A stretch of DNA of 17,797 bases from Desulfobacteraceae bacterium (GCA_003819975.1 RPPU01000018.1:1-17797), one strand, 5' to 3'; numbered from the stretch's first letter, positions 1 to 6,946 are shown. Made by a program: numbers and translations. The notes: generated by a model not told the origin, from the sequence alone.

Positions 1-25
1 CGGGATCAGGGGTTTGCTGTTCCAA

Positions 26-68
26 GACAGGAACTTCGGTCGGCCTCCGGCCTCCCTTCGTTCCTGTC
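26..68. repeat. Inverted repeat, 9-bp perfect arms
   Basis: GACAGGAAC at 26-34 is the exact reverse complement of GTTCCTGTC at 60-68. The 25-base spacer is rich in CGG/CCG runs and could pair internally. No T-run follows on either strand, so it does not look like an intrinsic terminator. It may be the edge of a repeat continuing beyond the left end of the window. Confidence 0.6.
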
Positions 69-101
69 GCTTCGGGTGTCTTAATAACCTTAAGTGTCAT
101 A

Positions 102-163
102 TAATGGGACCTTTCTCGCCCTGCTTTGTGAGTTATAATACGGTACACTTTTTTGTCCCATTA
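102..163. repeat. Spaced inverted repeat, 9-bp arms
   Basis: TAATGGGAC (102-110) pairs exactly with GTCCCATTA (155-163). The AT-rich spacer contains a TATAAT hexamer. Function unknown. Confidence 0.45.
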
Positions 164-186
164 GTATAGGCAGAGAGGGATAACAG

Positions 187-225
187 AAGTGCCTAAAGTT
201 AAAAGTGAGCTAAAGTGCCTAAAGT
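187..225. repeat. Direct repeat, two 13-bp copies plus a degenerate middle unit
   Basis: AAGTGCCTAAAGT occurs at 187-199 and again at 213-225. The bases between (AAAAGTGAGCTAAAGT, 201-216) are a degenerate version of the same unit. The pattern is too short and irregular for CRISPR and looks like a degenerate short tandem repeat between genes. Confidence 0.7.
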
Positions 226-271
226 ATTCGATAGGGGATAATTATTCCCCCAAAGTTGCTTATTTTTTATG

Positions 272-339
272 GTAGCCGCAGTCACGCGCGGCGCGTGATT
301 AGCCTGCGAAATAATGCAGCCTAAAGGTTGCGCGGCTAC
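272..339. repeat. Branched (cloverleaf-like) inverted-repeat element
   Basis: The outer arms GTAGCCGC (272-279) and GCGGCTAC (332-339) are exact reverse complements. Inside lies a GC-rich palindrome, TCACGCGC (282-289) with GCGCGTGA (291-298). Two weaker stems follow: CTGC/GCAG around a GAAATAAT loop, and CAGCCT/AGGTTG with one G-T pair; these two overlap and are alternatives. It is not a tRNA, since there is no conserved T-arm or plausible anticodon arm. It is probably a dispersed palindromic repeat. Confidence 0.55.
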
Positions 340-539
340 TTCGGCAATAGTATCCACCTGCGGTAGCATATAGTACGATTACATATTTTAAACAAAAACA
401 TTCATTTTTTATGCAAACATAAGGTTAAGTGAACCTTTTTAATAAAGAGCCCCACTCTAAATTAAGATCATATGGGGAGAACCTTTTTTCGTATAGACCG
501 GGAAAACAGGCGGTCCACCATTTTTCAAGGAGAGTCAGC

Positions 540-1424
540 ATGAGGCGATTGACGTTTTTAGTGTCTGTAATTTTCATTGCATTATTGTTACCGGGGATTG
601 TGGTTGGCGCTCCACCGAAAGCCGTTCAAAGAATTGAAATTCCTAAGGTCGTTCCGAAAAAACTGACGGCGGACCTCTATGTAAAAAGCGTCAAACTCGA
701 TCCCTCGCTTCCGCGGGTCGGTAAAGATATGATCCAGATCAAGGTGACGATCGGGAACGCGGGCGCGGCTGCTCCGTCCAAAGCTTGTTCCTGGGCCATG
801 CTGGTTAAAAACATATCCACGCACCCGGAACATTCTCATCAAGTGATCCCTTGGTATGCGAACAATATCCCCAGGCTGGCTCCCGGCGCCACGGTTGAGA
901 TCAATAACACCATTACTATCCCGTACACGGGCATGTACCACCTGTCCGGAGTCATCATCACGGAAGGGCTTGAGGTCGGAGAGGAAAAAAGCGAGAACAA
1001 CCATTATGTATTGCCTTTTCAGGTGGTGGATGCTCCTGCAAAGTCCGACCTGGTTCTGGATGCGCTGACCCCGACCGATGACGGCCGCATTAAAATCAAA
1101 ATGCATAATCAAGGGGCGCGCATTCCCGACGTCGATTTCAATAAATCCTATGTCAGGGTGACGGTGAACGATACCATCGAAAAAAGCATTCACTTCACGG
1201 AGATCGATCCCAATGGTTTATTGAAACCCGGAGAGACTCCGGCCGGCAGCGGCATCAACCGGGTTTACTTGTCGTATATCTGGCCGGCTACGGACCCCAA
1301 AGGCATCAAACTCGAACCCGGCCATACTTATAAGGTCAAAGTGGTTCTCGATTACAATAACCGTATCTCCGACATGGACGGTTCAAATAATATGAAGACG
1401 GTTGTTTGGGGCATGACTCCCTAG
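540..1424 (+). CDS. Secreted protein with two CARDB-like repeats
   Basis: 294 residues. The ATG at 540 is chosen because AAGGAGAG lies just upstream and the protein then begins with a textbook signal peptide: MRR, a hydrophobic core to about residue 20, then VVGAPP with probable cleavage after the Gly/Ala near residue 24. The mature part holds two similar beta-rich units. Each starts with an Asp-Leu strand (ADLYVKSV near 45, SDLVLDAL near 173) and ends with an Asn-Asn pair (SENNH near 158, GSNN near 285), the usual layout of CARDB domains (cell-adhesion-related Ig-like folds). No membrane anchor, lipobox or sortase motif is visible, so it is probably periplasmic or released. The downstream neighbour is convergent. 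Family assignment is from pattern only; ligand unknown. Confidence 0.7.
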   Translation: MRRLTFLVSVIFIALLLPGIVVGAPPKAVQRIEIPKVVPKKLTADLYVKSVKLDPSLPRVGKDMIQIKVTIGNAGAAAPSKACSWAMLVKNISTHPEHSHQVIPWYANNIPRLAPGATVEINNTITIPYTGMYHLSGVIITEGLEVGEEKSENNHYVLPFQVVDAPAKSDLVLDALTPTDDGRIKIKMHNQGARIPDVDFNKSYVRVTVNDTIEKSIHFTEIDPNGLLKPGETPAGSGINRVYLSYIWPATDPKGIKLEPGHTYKVKVVLDYNNRISDMDGSNNMKTVVWGMTP

Positions 1425-1470
1425 ATGTTCTGCATAGGATAGCAAAGCTGTTTTTCCGTAAAGTTTTCAT

Positions 1471-1728
1471 TTAGCCTTCCAGCCCTTTGTTTTTCAGGAT
1501 CTCCCTGAAAAGCGGCCACAAGGGGCCTCCGAAACTGAAGCCGGGGCCGTGATCCGGGCAGGTGGACTCCATTTGCCAGCCATACTTGGTGCTGAAAACC
1601 AGCCAACCGGTACAGATCATCCGGCCCGAACCGGCACAGCCCGGAATCGGGCATTCCGGTCCTTCTTGCCCTTTGAGCTGCTCCGCGTAGATTCGGGCGC
1701 CTTCTTCCCGCGTTACCTGGCCGGCCAT
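1471..1728 (-). CDS. Small cysteine-containing protein of unknown function
   Basis: 85 residues. The start at 1728 is fixed by GGAGGT four bases upstream of the ATG; an upstream in-frame start would add 11 residues without a comparable site. The sequence has Cys in CPIPGC, RMIC and STCPDH (four Cys in total, near residues 26, 31, 39 and 57), which could bind a metal ion. Between them is an aromatic, Gly-rich segment (CTGWLVFSTKYGW). The C-terminus is amphipathic (LWPLFREILKNK). No signal peptide or membrane segment. It is the last of three same-strand genes of unknown role. I do not recognise the family, and zinc binding is only a suggestion. Confidence 0.65.
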   Translation of the reverse strand: MAGQVTREEGARIYAEQLKGQEGPECPIPGCAGSGRMICTGWLVFSTKYGWQMESTCPDHGPGFSFGGPLWPLFREILKNKGLEG

Positions 1729-1773
1729 CGATACCTCCACGACAATCTGAAAAACGTTCAAGCAGCAAGACGG

Positions 1774-1986
1774 TTAACTTGGCCTGGAAAGTTGTTTCCA
1801 GACTACGATGAACGTAATAATGATTATGGCCCAAGCTGCAAGTCCGGTCATAACAACCAAAAAACCATCGGGATCGAGTTTGTTGTTGCGGCCTACTTGG
1901 AAAAGGCGACGAAGAATTATATAGCCGAGTCCTTTCACGCCGACCTCAAAGACCATCTCTGTCAAGAATTCGATAATAAAACTCAT
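1774..1986 (-). CDS. Small membrane protein of unknown function
   Basis: 70 residues from the ATG at 1986. It has an N-terminal amphipathic part (MSFIIEFLTEMVFEVGVKGL), a basic middle (RRLFQVGRNNK) and one strong hydrophobic segment near residues 45-65 (GLAAWAIIIITFIVVW) ending in KQLSRPS, so it is probably a single-span inner-membrane protein. The start is not firm, as no good Shine-Dalgarno sequence is visible. The frame is open further upstream, but a longer form would overlap the GNAT-domain gene that ends at 2019. The 32-base gap to that gene suggests co-transcription. Confidence 0.5.
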   Translation of the reverse strand: MSFIIEFLTEMVFEVGVKGLGYIILRRLFQVGRNNKLDPDGFLVVMTGLAAWAIIIITFIVVWKQLSRPS

Positions 1987-2018
1987 TGGAAATATATGTT
2001 GCCTTTCATAGTGATTTA

Positions 2019-3605
2019 TTAAGCCACGAACACGGATTCGAAATAGGGTTCGGAATCGTCCAGGACCAAAGCGGGTTGATTGCTGCTGCGGTTCCAGGAA
2101 ACAAACCAGGAGAGGTGCCGCCATTCCTTTTGTTCTTCCAGAGTCAAGTCGGCGGAGAGGCAGGACATGGCGGATTGGACTGTCTTTTTAATGCGTTGAT
2201 CCAGACCGATCAAGCGGTTGAGCGGTTTTAGCGCATCCTGGGTTTGAACCTGGTCCAGAGCTTCTTCCCAGTGAATAGCCGCTATTTTTTCCCGTAAAAT
2301 ATAGGTGTGGCCCTGGTCGCTGATCCAAAGGAGCGGCGGGTTGATTTTCATTCTGGTTCCCTGAATGGTTTGCGGCGCCATCAAGGTTTTCAGGCGATCC
2401 AGCAGCCTTTGTTTTTGTTGAATTTCAATCGATTGCTTGCGCTGCACGCGTTCAAAGACATAGGTTTGTCCTTTTAAAGTGATTTCTTTCAGGCGGGTCG
2501 GGTCGAAACCCAGGTCCATGAGATCGCCAATGGTGATAACCGGGGATCGATCCACTCCTTTTTTATCAAGCCAAGACTTCAGACTGGGCCGTTGATAATT
2601 GGGCAGGGCTTCGATAAAGACGGCCGGTTTCCCGAGCAAGGCCCCGGGCAGGTGCGCAAGCAGTTTAAAATCGCCGCTGATGGAGGGAACCGCCCGGATC
2701 CATTCGGCCGGTATATAGGATTGAATGGGCCAGGCCGCGATTTCCGGGGCAAGAGTTATCTGCTCAATGGATTCGCCGCCGGTATAACCGATCAGGTCGC
2801 CGATCAGGCGCCGAAACGCAATCAGTTTGATCACAAAGCGAGTGAAGAAAAAGCGGGATTCCATGTCGATTTTTCCATGATCGGTCCGCACTTGGGAACG
2901 AGTCTGCAGGACTTGGTAGAGGTCTCTAAATTCCTGCAGAGTCTGTTGGACCATGCTTTCATTATCGCGCATATCCAGGATGGCGCGTTTTCTGGACAAA
3001 TGATAAAATATTTTCGGTAACACATCTTTCAAAACACGCCTGCGCAATCCGGGCGGGACATAGATCAGGTAGCGTTCATATTGAAGGAGTAAGGGCGCGG
3101 CCATATAATCATCAAGCGGCTGCCAGCCCGAACGTCGATAAAGGGAAAAAGTCGGATCTTCCTTGGGAATAATATTGTCCAGGATACCGAGCGCGGATTT
3201 GTCATTCAGGAACTGCTTGAAACGATCGATAATCCGGCTGCCCAAGCCTTTTTTTCTGAAGAACGGCGCCACCTCCACATAGATGAGGTAATAACACGGG
3301 ATTGTTTTATTGAAATAGAGCATGTTCATCCAACCCAGGGTTTCATTTGATTCGGAATTTATTTCTATACGGTGAAAACCGTTGGATGAATTTTGCGGGT
3401 TCAAGCATTTGAGATTGCTGGATTGGACTGTTTTGTCGATCTGTTCGGAAAGGTCCCGGAAAAGTCCGGATAAGCCGTTTGTCAGGGTGGGTTCGAGTCC
3501 CTGGTCCAAGAGGCCGATCAGATGGAGGCGTTCCTGCAGGGTGACTGCCTCGGAAAGACAAACATCCGGATTTGCGGGTTTTTTTTGAGTTTGCGGCAGA
3601 TTCAT
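2019..3605 (-). CDS. GNAT-domain protein with long uncharacterised C-terminus
   Basis: 528 residues from the ATG at 3605. Residues about 75-165 match a GNAT acetyltransferase core: strand YYLIYVEVAPF, then the acetyl-CoA pyrophosphate loop RKKGLGSRII (117-126), then the typical late element FSLYRRSGW (153-161). Normal GNAT enzymes end near here at 150-180 residues. This one continues for about 350 residues, with basic stretches (PPGLRRRVLKD, RKQSIEIQQKQRLLDRLKTL) and no domain I recognise. No signal peptide or clear membrane span. A start at 3653 is possible in frame, but it lies inside the terminator hairpin at 3645-3662, so I reject it. Acyl donor and acceptor cannot be read from the sequence. 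Confidence 0.7.
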   Translation of the reverse strand: MNLPQTQKKPANPDVCLSEAVTLQERLHLIGLLDQGLEPTLTNGLSGLFRDLSEQIDKTVQSSNLKCLNPQNSSNGFHRIEINSESNETLGWMNMLYFNKTIPCYYLIYVEVAPFFRKKGLGSRIIDRFKQFLNDKSALGILDNIIPKEDPTFSLYRRSGWQPLDDYMAAPLLLQYERYLIYVPPGLRRRVLKDVLPKIFYHLSRKRAILDMRDNESMVQQTLQEFRDLYQVLQTRSQVRTDHGKIDMESRFFFTRFVIKLIAFRRLIGDLIGYTGGESIEQITLAPEIAAWPIQSYIPAEWIRAVPSISGDFKLLAHLPGALLGKPAVFIEALPNYQRPSLKSWLDKKGVDRSPVITIGDLMDLGFDPTRLKEITLKGQTYVFERVQRKQSIEIQQKQRLLDRLKTLMAPQTIQGTRMKINPPLLWISDQGHTYILREKIAAIHWEEALDQVQTQDALKPLNRLIGLDQRIKKTVQSAMSCLSADLTLEEQKEWRHLSWFVSWNRSSNQPALVLDDSEPYFESVFVA

Positions 3606-3644
3606 AAATTCTCGATCGTTTTTCAGCCAAACGAAAATAAAAAA

Positions 3645-3670
3645 GCGGAGCATGTGCTCCGCTTTTTTTT
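3645..3670. terminator. Bidirectional intrinsic terminator
   Basis: The stem GCGGAGCA (3645-3652) / TGCTCCGC (3655-3662) is perfect. Eight T follow on the + strand (3663-3670) and an A-run precedes it (3636-3644), so the - strand also reads as a hairpin followed by T. On the - strand it lies between the selA end and the GNAT-domain gene, only 39 bases upstream of that gene's start. Confidence 0.85.
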
Positions 3671-3880
3671 ATTTCGACCCTGTTTGGAAAATCAGCACAC
3701 GCTAAATCATGCGGGTCCCCCCGTAAAATAAAAGTAGCTATAAAATCGTTCTGAAGCGCGTGCCATGATATGACCTTTCGTTTTTCCCCAGATTAGTCCT
3801 GAGATCATGGGATGTCAATGTTTTTTATCCGTTCTTGATGATAGGTATTTACCGCACCGCAGGTGAGTCCGTCTTCACGT

Positions 3881-3908
3881 GTAGGGGTTCAAAATTTTGA
3901 ACCCCTGC
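3881..3908. repeat. 28-bp palindrome, GTAGGGG arms, AT-rich core
   Basis: GTAGGGG (3881-3887) opens and CCCCTGC (3902-3908) closes a palindrome that is perfect over 3883-3906, with core TTCAAAATTTTGAA. It lies about 40 bases past the selA stop and could also end that transcript. Its outer arms match the palindrome at 12683-12710, which has a different core. The rest of the gap (3671-3880) holds only a weak CCATGAT/ATCATGG inverted repeat (3763-3769, 3804-3810). Confidence 0.75.
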
Positions 3909-3947
3909 CTTTTCATTGGTTATGACAGTGAGATGCCGAAGCAAGGG

Positions 3948-5357
3948 TTAAACATCCGTCAGGCTTCTGACGGCCCGGGCGACCAGCGGGATTTCGCGGT
4001 CCTGAATGGTGCGCACATCGAGCAACGCGCGGTCTTTTTCAATCCGGGAGATGATGGGCGGGTCGGATCGGGTGCGCAAGCGCTGCTCCAGGTCAACGGC
4101 CGATAATGTTCCGGGTATCAGGCTAATCAGGCAGGTCGGGAGCTCCTGCTGGGGCAAGGCGCCGCCGCCGATCATGGAGTGGCCGTCCATGAGTTCTATT
4201 TTAAAATGAGAAGTCTCCAGTGGTCCGATCATTTTGAGCAAGCGCCGGGCTTTGGCGCGCAAGGTTTTATAAGGCGCGGCAATCATGGCCAGGGTCGGGA
4301 TTTCTTTGACGGCTCGGTTTTCATCGCGATAGATTTTTAAAGTTTCTTCCAAGGCGACCAGGGTCAGCTTGTCGATGCGCAGGGCGCGGCTGAGTTGGTT
4401 TTTGCGGATCGCTTCCACGAGTGCTTTTTTGCCCAGAATCATGCCGGCCTGGGGACCGCCCAGCAATTTATCGCCGCTGAAGCACACGAGATCCACGCCT
4501 TGGCTCAATACTTCAGGGACCGTGGGTTCTTTGATCAATCCGAATTTGGAGAGGTCCAGCAAACAGCCGCTGCCCAAATCTTCCATAACCGGAATGTTGT
4601 ACTTTTTCCCCAATGCCACGACCGCAACCCTTTCCGGCGCGGCGCTGAAACCGATAATCTGAAAATTGCTTTGGTGAACAAGCAGAAGCAAGGCCGTGTC
4701 CGGGCCGATGGCTTGTTCATAATCGGCCAAATGAGTCTTATTGGTTGTGCCGACTTCAACCATGCGGGCTCCGCTCTTGGCCATCACATCGGGAACGCGA
4801 AAGGAACCGCCGATTTCGACCAGTTGGCCGCGGGAGACAATGACGTTACGGTCGCGGGCCAAAGTCTCCAGAGCGACCAGAACCGCGGCGGCATTGTTAT
4901 TGACCACCATACCGGCTTCGGCCCCGGTCAACTCTTTGAGCAGCCCCTCGACATGGCTGTGGCGGCTGCCGCGTTCGCCTTTGTCCAAATCAAATTCAAG
5001 ATTACTGTAAGCGCCGGCAATGGGGCTGAAGCGTTGCATGGCTTTTTCAGCCAAAAGAGAACGGCCCAGGTTGGTATGAATAATGACGCCGGTGGCATTG
5101 ATTACAGGGCGCAAACTGGAACGGTCCAGAATCACGGCTGTTTTTTTGACTTGCTCAATGACTTTTTCAAGGCTCAATTGTTCCGGGTCCATGCCTTGAG
5201 GGTTGGATTCAATGGTTTGCCGAATTTGACGCAAAGTCTGCCGAATGGCGTTGAGCATAAGGGTGTGAGGATATTTATTCGAAAATTCAATAAGATCGCC
5301 ATTGGTGCGCAACCGGTCCACGGATGGTATTTGGCGGAAAAGCTCCTGTTGGGTCAT
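3948..5357 (-). CDS. selA: L-seryl-tRNA(Sec) selenium transferase (selenocysteine synthase)
   Basis: 469 residues, normal length for SelA. This PLP enzyme converts Ser-tRNA(Sec) to Sec-tRNA(Sec) with selenophosphate in the cytosol. Recognisable parts are the N-terminal tRNA-binding region (IPSVDRLRTN), the core NATGVIIHTNLGRS (87-100), and the PLP-lysine motif SGDKLLGGPQAG with Lys297. The ATG at 5357 has GGAGAGA upstream. selB is often adjacent in other genomes but is not next to it here; the neighbour is a divergent tRNA-His gene, not tRNA-Sec. The gene implies that selenoproteins, selB, selC and selD exist elsewhere in this genome. A probable promoter lies at 5417-5445 on the - strand. Confidence 0.95.
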   Translation of the reverse strand: MTQQELFRQIPSVDRLRTNGDLIEFSNKYPHTLMLNAIRQTLRQIRQTIESNPQGMDPEQLSLEKVIEQVKKTAVILDRSSLRPVINATGVIIHTNLGRSLLAEKAMQRFSPIAGAYSNLEFDLDKGERGSRHSHVEGLLKELTGAEAGMVVNNNAAAVLVALETLARDRNVIVSRGQLVEIGGSFRVPDVMAKSGARMVEVGTTNKTHLADYEQAIGPDTALLLLVHQSNFQIIGFSAAPERVAVVALGKKYNIPVMEDLGSGCLLDLSKFGLIKEPTVPEVLSQGVDLVCFSGDKLLGGPQAGMILGKKALVEAIRKNQLSRALRIDKLTLVALEETLKIYRDENRAVKEIPTLAMIAAPYKTLRAKARRLLKMIGPLETSHFKIELMDGHSMIGGGALPQQELPTCLISLIPGTLSAVDLEQRLRTRSDPPIISRIEKDRALLDVRTIQDREIPLVARAVRSLTDV

Positions 5358-5411
5358 GTTTTCTCTCCGGATTCAGACTTTGCAGATATTTTAGAATAGA
5401 CACAAGTTTTT

Positions 5412-5446
5412 ATTGCAATCTATGAAAAATATGGTAAAAATGCAAT
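5412..5446. promoter_or_regulatory. Overlapping divergent promoters for selA and tRNA-His
   Basis: On the + strand TTGCAA (5413-5418) and TAAAAA (5435-5440) are 16 bases apart and point at tRNA-His. On the - strand TTGCAT (5445-5440) and TAGATT (5422-5417) are 17 bases apart and point at selA. The two -35 boxes sit in an inverted repeat, ATTGCA (5412-5417) / TGCAAT (5441-5446). Assigned by similarity to sigma-70 consensus only; the tRNA -10 box is weak. Confidence 0.45.
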
Positions 5447-5453
5447 CCATTGT

Positions 5454-5530
5454 GGTGGGTGTAGCTCAATTGGTGGAGCATCGGGTTGTGGCCTCGAAGG
5501 CTGCGGGTTCAAGCCCCGTCACTCACCCCA
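5454..5530 (+). tRNA. tRNA-His (anticodon GTG), CCA encoded
   Basis: A full cloverleaf folds. Acceptor GTGGGTG (5455-5461) pairs with CACTCAC (5520-5526); the D-arm is GCTC/GAGC; anticodon stem TCGGG/CTCGA encloses the loop TTGTGGC with anticodon GTG; the T-arm carries GGTTCAAGCC. The extra G at 5454 faces C73 (5527), the histidine-specific G-1:C73 pair. CCA is encoded at 5528-5530. Confidence 0.97.
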
Positions 5531-5605
5531 TTTCTTTTTTTAGCGCACAAGGTCACCTTTCGTTGATCCTTTTTTAGCTCAATTTTACCCTCCCTGTCAA
5601 ACATT

Positions 5606-5634
5606 CGGCCTGATTTCTTTGGGCCGTTTTTTTT
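5606..5634 (+). terminator. Intrinsic terminator downstream of tRNA-His
   Basis: CGGCC (5606-5610) pairs with GGCCG (5622-5626), extended by a T-G pair, around a loop of about nine bases. Eight T follow at 5627-5634. It lies about 75 bases after the tRNA. Confidence 0.7.
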
Positions 5635-5649
5635 GGCATATAGCTTGCA
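5634..5649 (+). promoter_or_regulatory. Sigma-54 (RpoN) promoter upstream of cheR
   Basis: TGGCATATAGCTTGCA matches the -24/-12 consensus (TGGCAC-N5-TTGCA). The GG at 5635-5636 and GC at 5647-5648 are exactly 10 bases apart, the strict sigma-54 rule. The start would be near 5660, giving a leader of about 130 bases before cheR at 5790. The promoter begins in the T-run of the tRNA-His terminator. An RpoN-dependent activator would be needed; none is encoded in the window. Confidence 0.65.
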
Positions 5650-5703
5650 CAAATCTTACCTGAATGTTTTTTAATCCAAGAAACCATGGAAAAAAACAGA
5701 TGT

Positions 5704-5752
5704 CATTCGGGCCGGCCGGAACCGGAGTTCCAGCGAAAAGCGTCAAAATAAG
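5704..5752. repeat. GGAAC hairpin repeat, copy 1
   Basis: The sequence contains GGAACCGGAGTTCC (5718-5731). It aligns along most of its length with the element at 8015-8083: shared CATTC(C/G)GGCCG, GGAAC, GGAGTTCCAG and GAAAA blocks in the same order. This copy has one hairpin where the other has two. It lies in the leader of cheR. Confidence 0.6.
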
Positions 5753-5789
5753 ATTGGTGCCATGTAAGCCAAAGGTCTAAATGTAAATA

Positions 5790-6551
5790 ATGAAGGTGAC
5801 GGAAAAACAATTCAAGTTCTTGAGCGACCTGGTTTACCGTGAATGCGGCATCAACCTGCATGAGGGTAAAAAACAGTTGTTACAGGCGCGTTTGGCCAAA
5901 CGGTTGCGTCACACCGGTATTCAATCCGTGAGTGACTATTTGGACTTTCTGGCGGGAAACAACGGGGAATTGATCCATTTTTTGGACGCCATTTCCACGA
6001 ATCACACTTTTTTTTTCAGGGAGAGTCATCATTTCGAGTGCCTACAAGCCGAGCACGAGCATATCTGGTGCGCGGCCTCTTCCAGCGGCGAGGAACCTTA
6101 TTCCATTATGATTTATTGTCTGGAAAAGGGTTTCCGGCCCAATATCTTGGGCACGGATATCTCCACCAAAGTTTTAAGCACAGCGACCCGGGGTATTTAT
6201 CCCGACGAAAAAGTTAAAAATCTACCCATGAACATTGTGAAAAAATATTTTCAAAAAGGACAGGGCCAGTGGGCCGACCATATAAAGGTCAAGGATGAAA
6301 TTAAAAAAACCATCCGGTTTGAACGGTTCAACCTTTTAACAAACCCACCGCCCCGGCAGCAATTTAATGTGATTTTTTGCCGGAATGTTCTGATTTATTT
6401 CGATAATTTTATTAAAACAAAAGTGATCAATATGCTTTATGGGGCGTTAAAAACAAACGGCATTCTGATTATCGGCGGGGCCGAGAGTCTGACCAATATT
6501 CAGCATCAATATAAATATATCCGGCCCAGCGTTTATAAGAAAGCAGGTTGA
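5790..6551 (+). CDS. cheR: CheR-type chemotaxis protein methyltransferase
   Basis: 253 residues. CheR uses S-adenosylmethionine to methylate glutamates of chemoreceptors in the cytoplasm. The N-terminal helical domain (FKFLSDLVYRECGINL, residues 8-23) is followed by the catalytic domain: NHTFFFRESHHFE (71-83), SAM loop WCAASSSGEEPYS (93-105), GTDIS (121-125), and CRNVLIYF (197-204). The segment between HHFE and the SAM loop is only about 10 residues, whereas classic CheR proteins have about 25-30. The standard WSAGCSTGEEPYS is WCAASSSGEEPYS here. The start is set by the family N-terminus; no strong Shine-Dalgarno sequence is visible. No cheA, cheB, cheW or receptor gene is adjacent. A PilZ gene follows after 26 bases, and the sigma-54 site at 5634 is the likely promoter. 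Confidence 0.9.
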   Translation: MKVTEKQFKFLSDLVYRECGINLHEGKKQLLQARLAKRLRHTGIQSVSDYLDFLAGNNGELIHFLDAISTNHTFFFRESHHFECLQAEHEHIWCAASSSGEEPYSIMIYCLEKGFRPNILGTDISTKVLSTATRGIYPDEKVKNLPMNIVKKYFQKGQGQWADHIKVKDEIKKTIRFERFNLLTNPPPRQQFNVIFCRNVLIYFDNFIKTKVINMLYGALKTNGILIIGGAESLTNIQHQYKYIRPSVYKKAG

Positions 6552-6577
6552 TGAAACGGAATCATTGAGGTGGTGTT

Positions 6578-6946
6578 ATGGCAACTGAGCATAGAAGATT
6601 TACCCGGATCATTTTCAGGGTCAAAGCTGAAGTCAAAATCGGCACGGAACTTTATATCGCCAAAGAGATCAAAAATCTCAGCATCGGCGGTTGCTTATTG
6701 CCCCTGGACGCCGATTTGGAACCGGGTGTTGCCTGCCAAATAAAGATTTCATTAAGCGGTTCAACCAGCGACTTAAGCGTGCAGGCCGAAGGCGAGATTG
6801 TGCGCAGTATGCCGGGCGCCATTGCCGTTCAATTTACCCGGATCGATCCTGACAGCCTTTATCATCTGCAGAGTATTGTGCGCTATAATGCTCCGGATGC
6901 TGAATCTTTTGAAGAAGAGATCGATAAGCATCCGGGAATTGCCTAG
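6578..6946 (+). CDS. PilZ-domain protein, probable c-di-GMP receptor
   Basis: 122 residues, a single PilZ domain. The two ligand-binding signatures are present: the RRxxR-type motif HRRFTR (5-10) and NLSIGG (33-38, matching D/N-x-S-x-x-G). The rest is beta-rich, as expected for the PilZ barrel, with an acidic tail (ESFEEEIDKH). GAGGTGG precedes the ATG at 6578. The short gap to cheR suggests one transcript, which would fit a c-di-GMP-responsive partner in motility control. That link is inferred from position. Confidence 0.85.
   Translation: MATEHRRFTRIIFRVKAEVKIGTELYIAKEIKNLSIGGCLLPLDADLEPGVACQIKISLSGSTSDLSVQAEGEIVRSMPGAIAVQFTRIDPDSLYHLQSIVRYNAPDAESFEEEIDKHPGIA

Larger units (their letters stand above)
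1..539. other. Non-coding stretch with several inverted repeats
   Basis: I see no convincing gene before the CARDB-type protein at 540. The stretch contains at least four repeat structures, listed separately: a hairpin at 26-68, a widely spaced inverted repeat at 102-163, direct repeats at 187-225 and a branched fold at 272-339. A perfect TATAAT hexamer at 134-139 has no good -35 box 16-18 bases upstream, so I do not call it a promoter. The frame of the downstream gene is open back to a GTG at 429, but that extension lacks a ribosome binding site and would precede a clear signal peptide. Confidence 0.7.

Noticed and set aside
187..225. CRISPR-like direct repeats
   Set aside because: The units are 13 bases, unevenly spaced, and the spacer is itself a degenerate unit; no cas gene is present.
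429..539. N-terminal extension of the CARDB-like protein from a GTG
   Set aside because: The extension lacks a ribosome binding site and would bury the signal peptide that begins at 540.
4395..5399. Open frame of 334 codons on the + strand
   Set aside because: It lies wholly opposite selA, has no ribosome binding site and a composition typical of an antisense shadow; SelA homology is unambiguous.
5454..5530. tRNA-Sec next to selA
   Set aside because: The anticodon is GTG with a G-1:C73 pair and a short variable loop, so it is tRNA-His.
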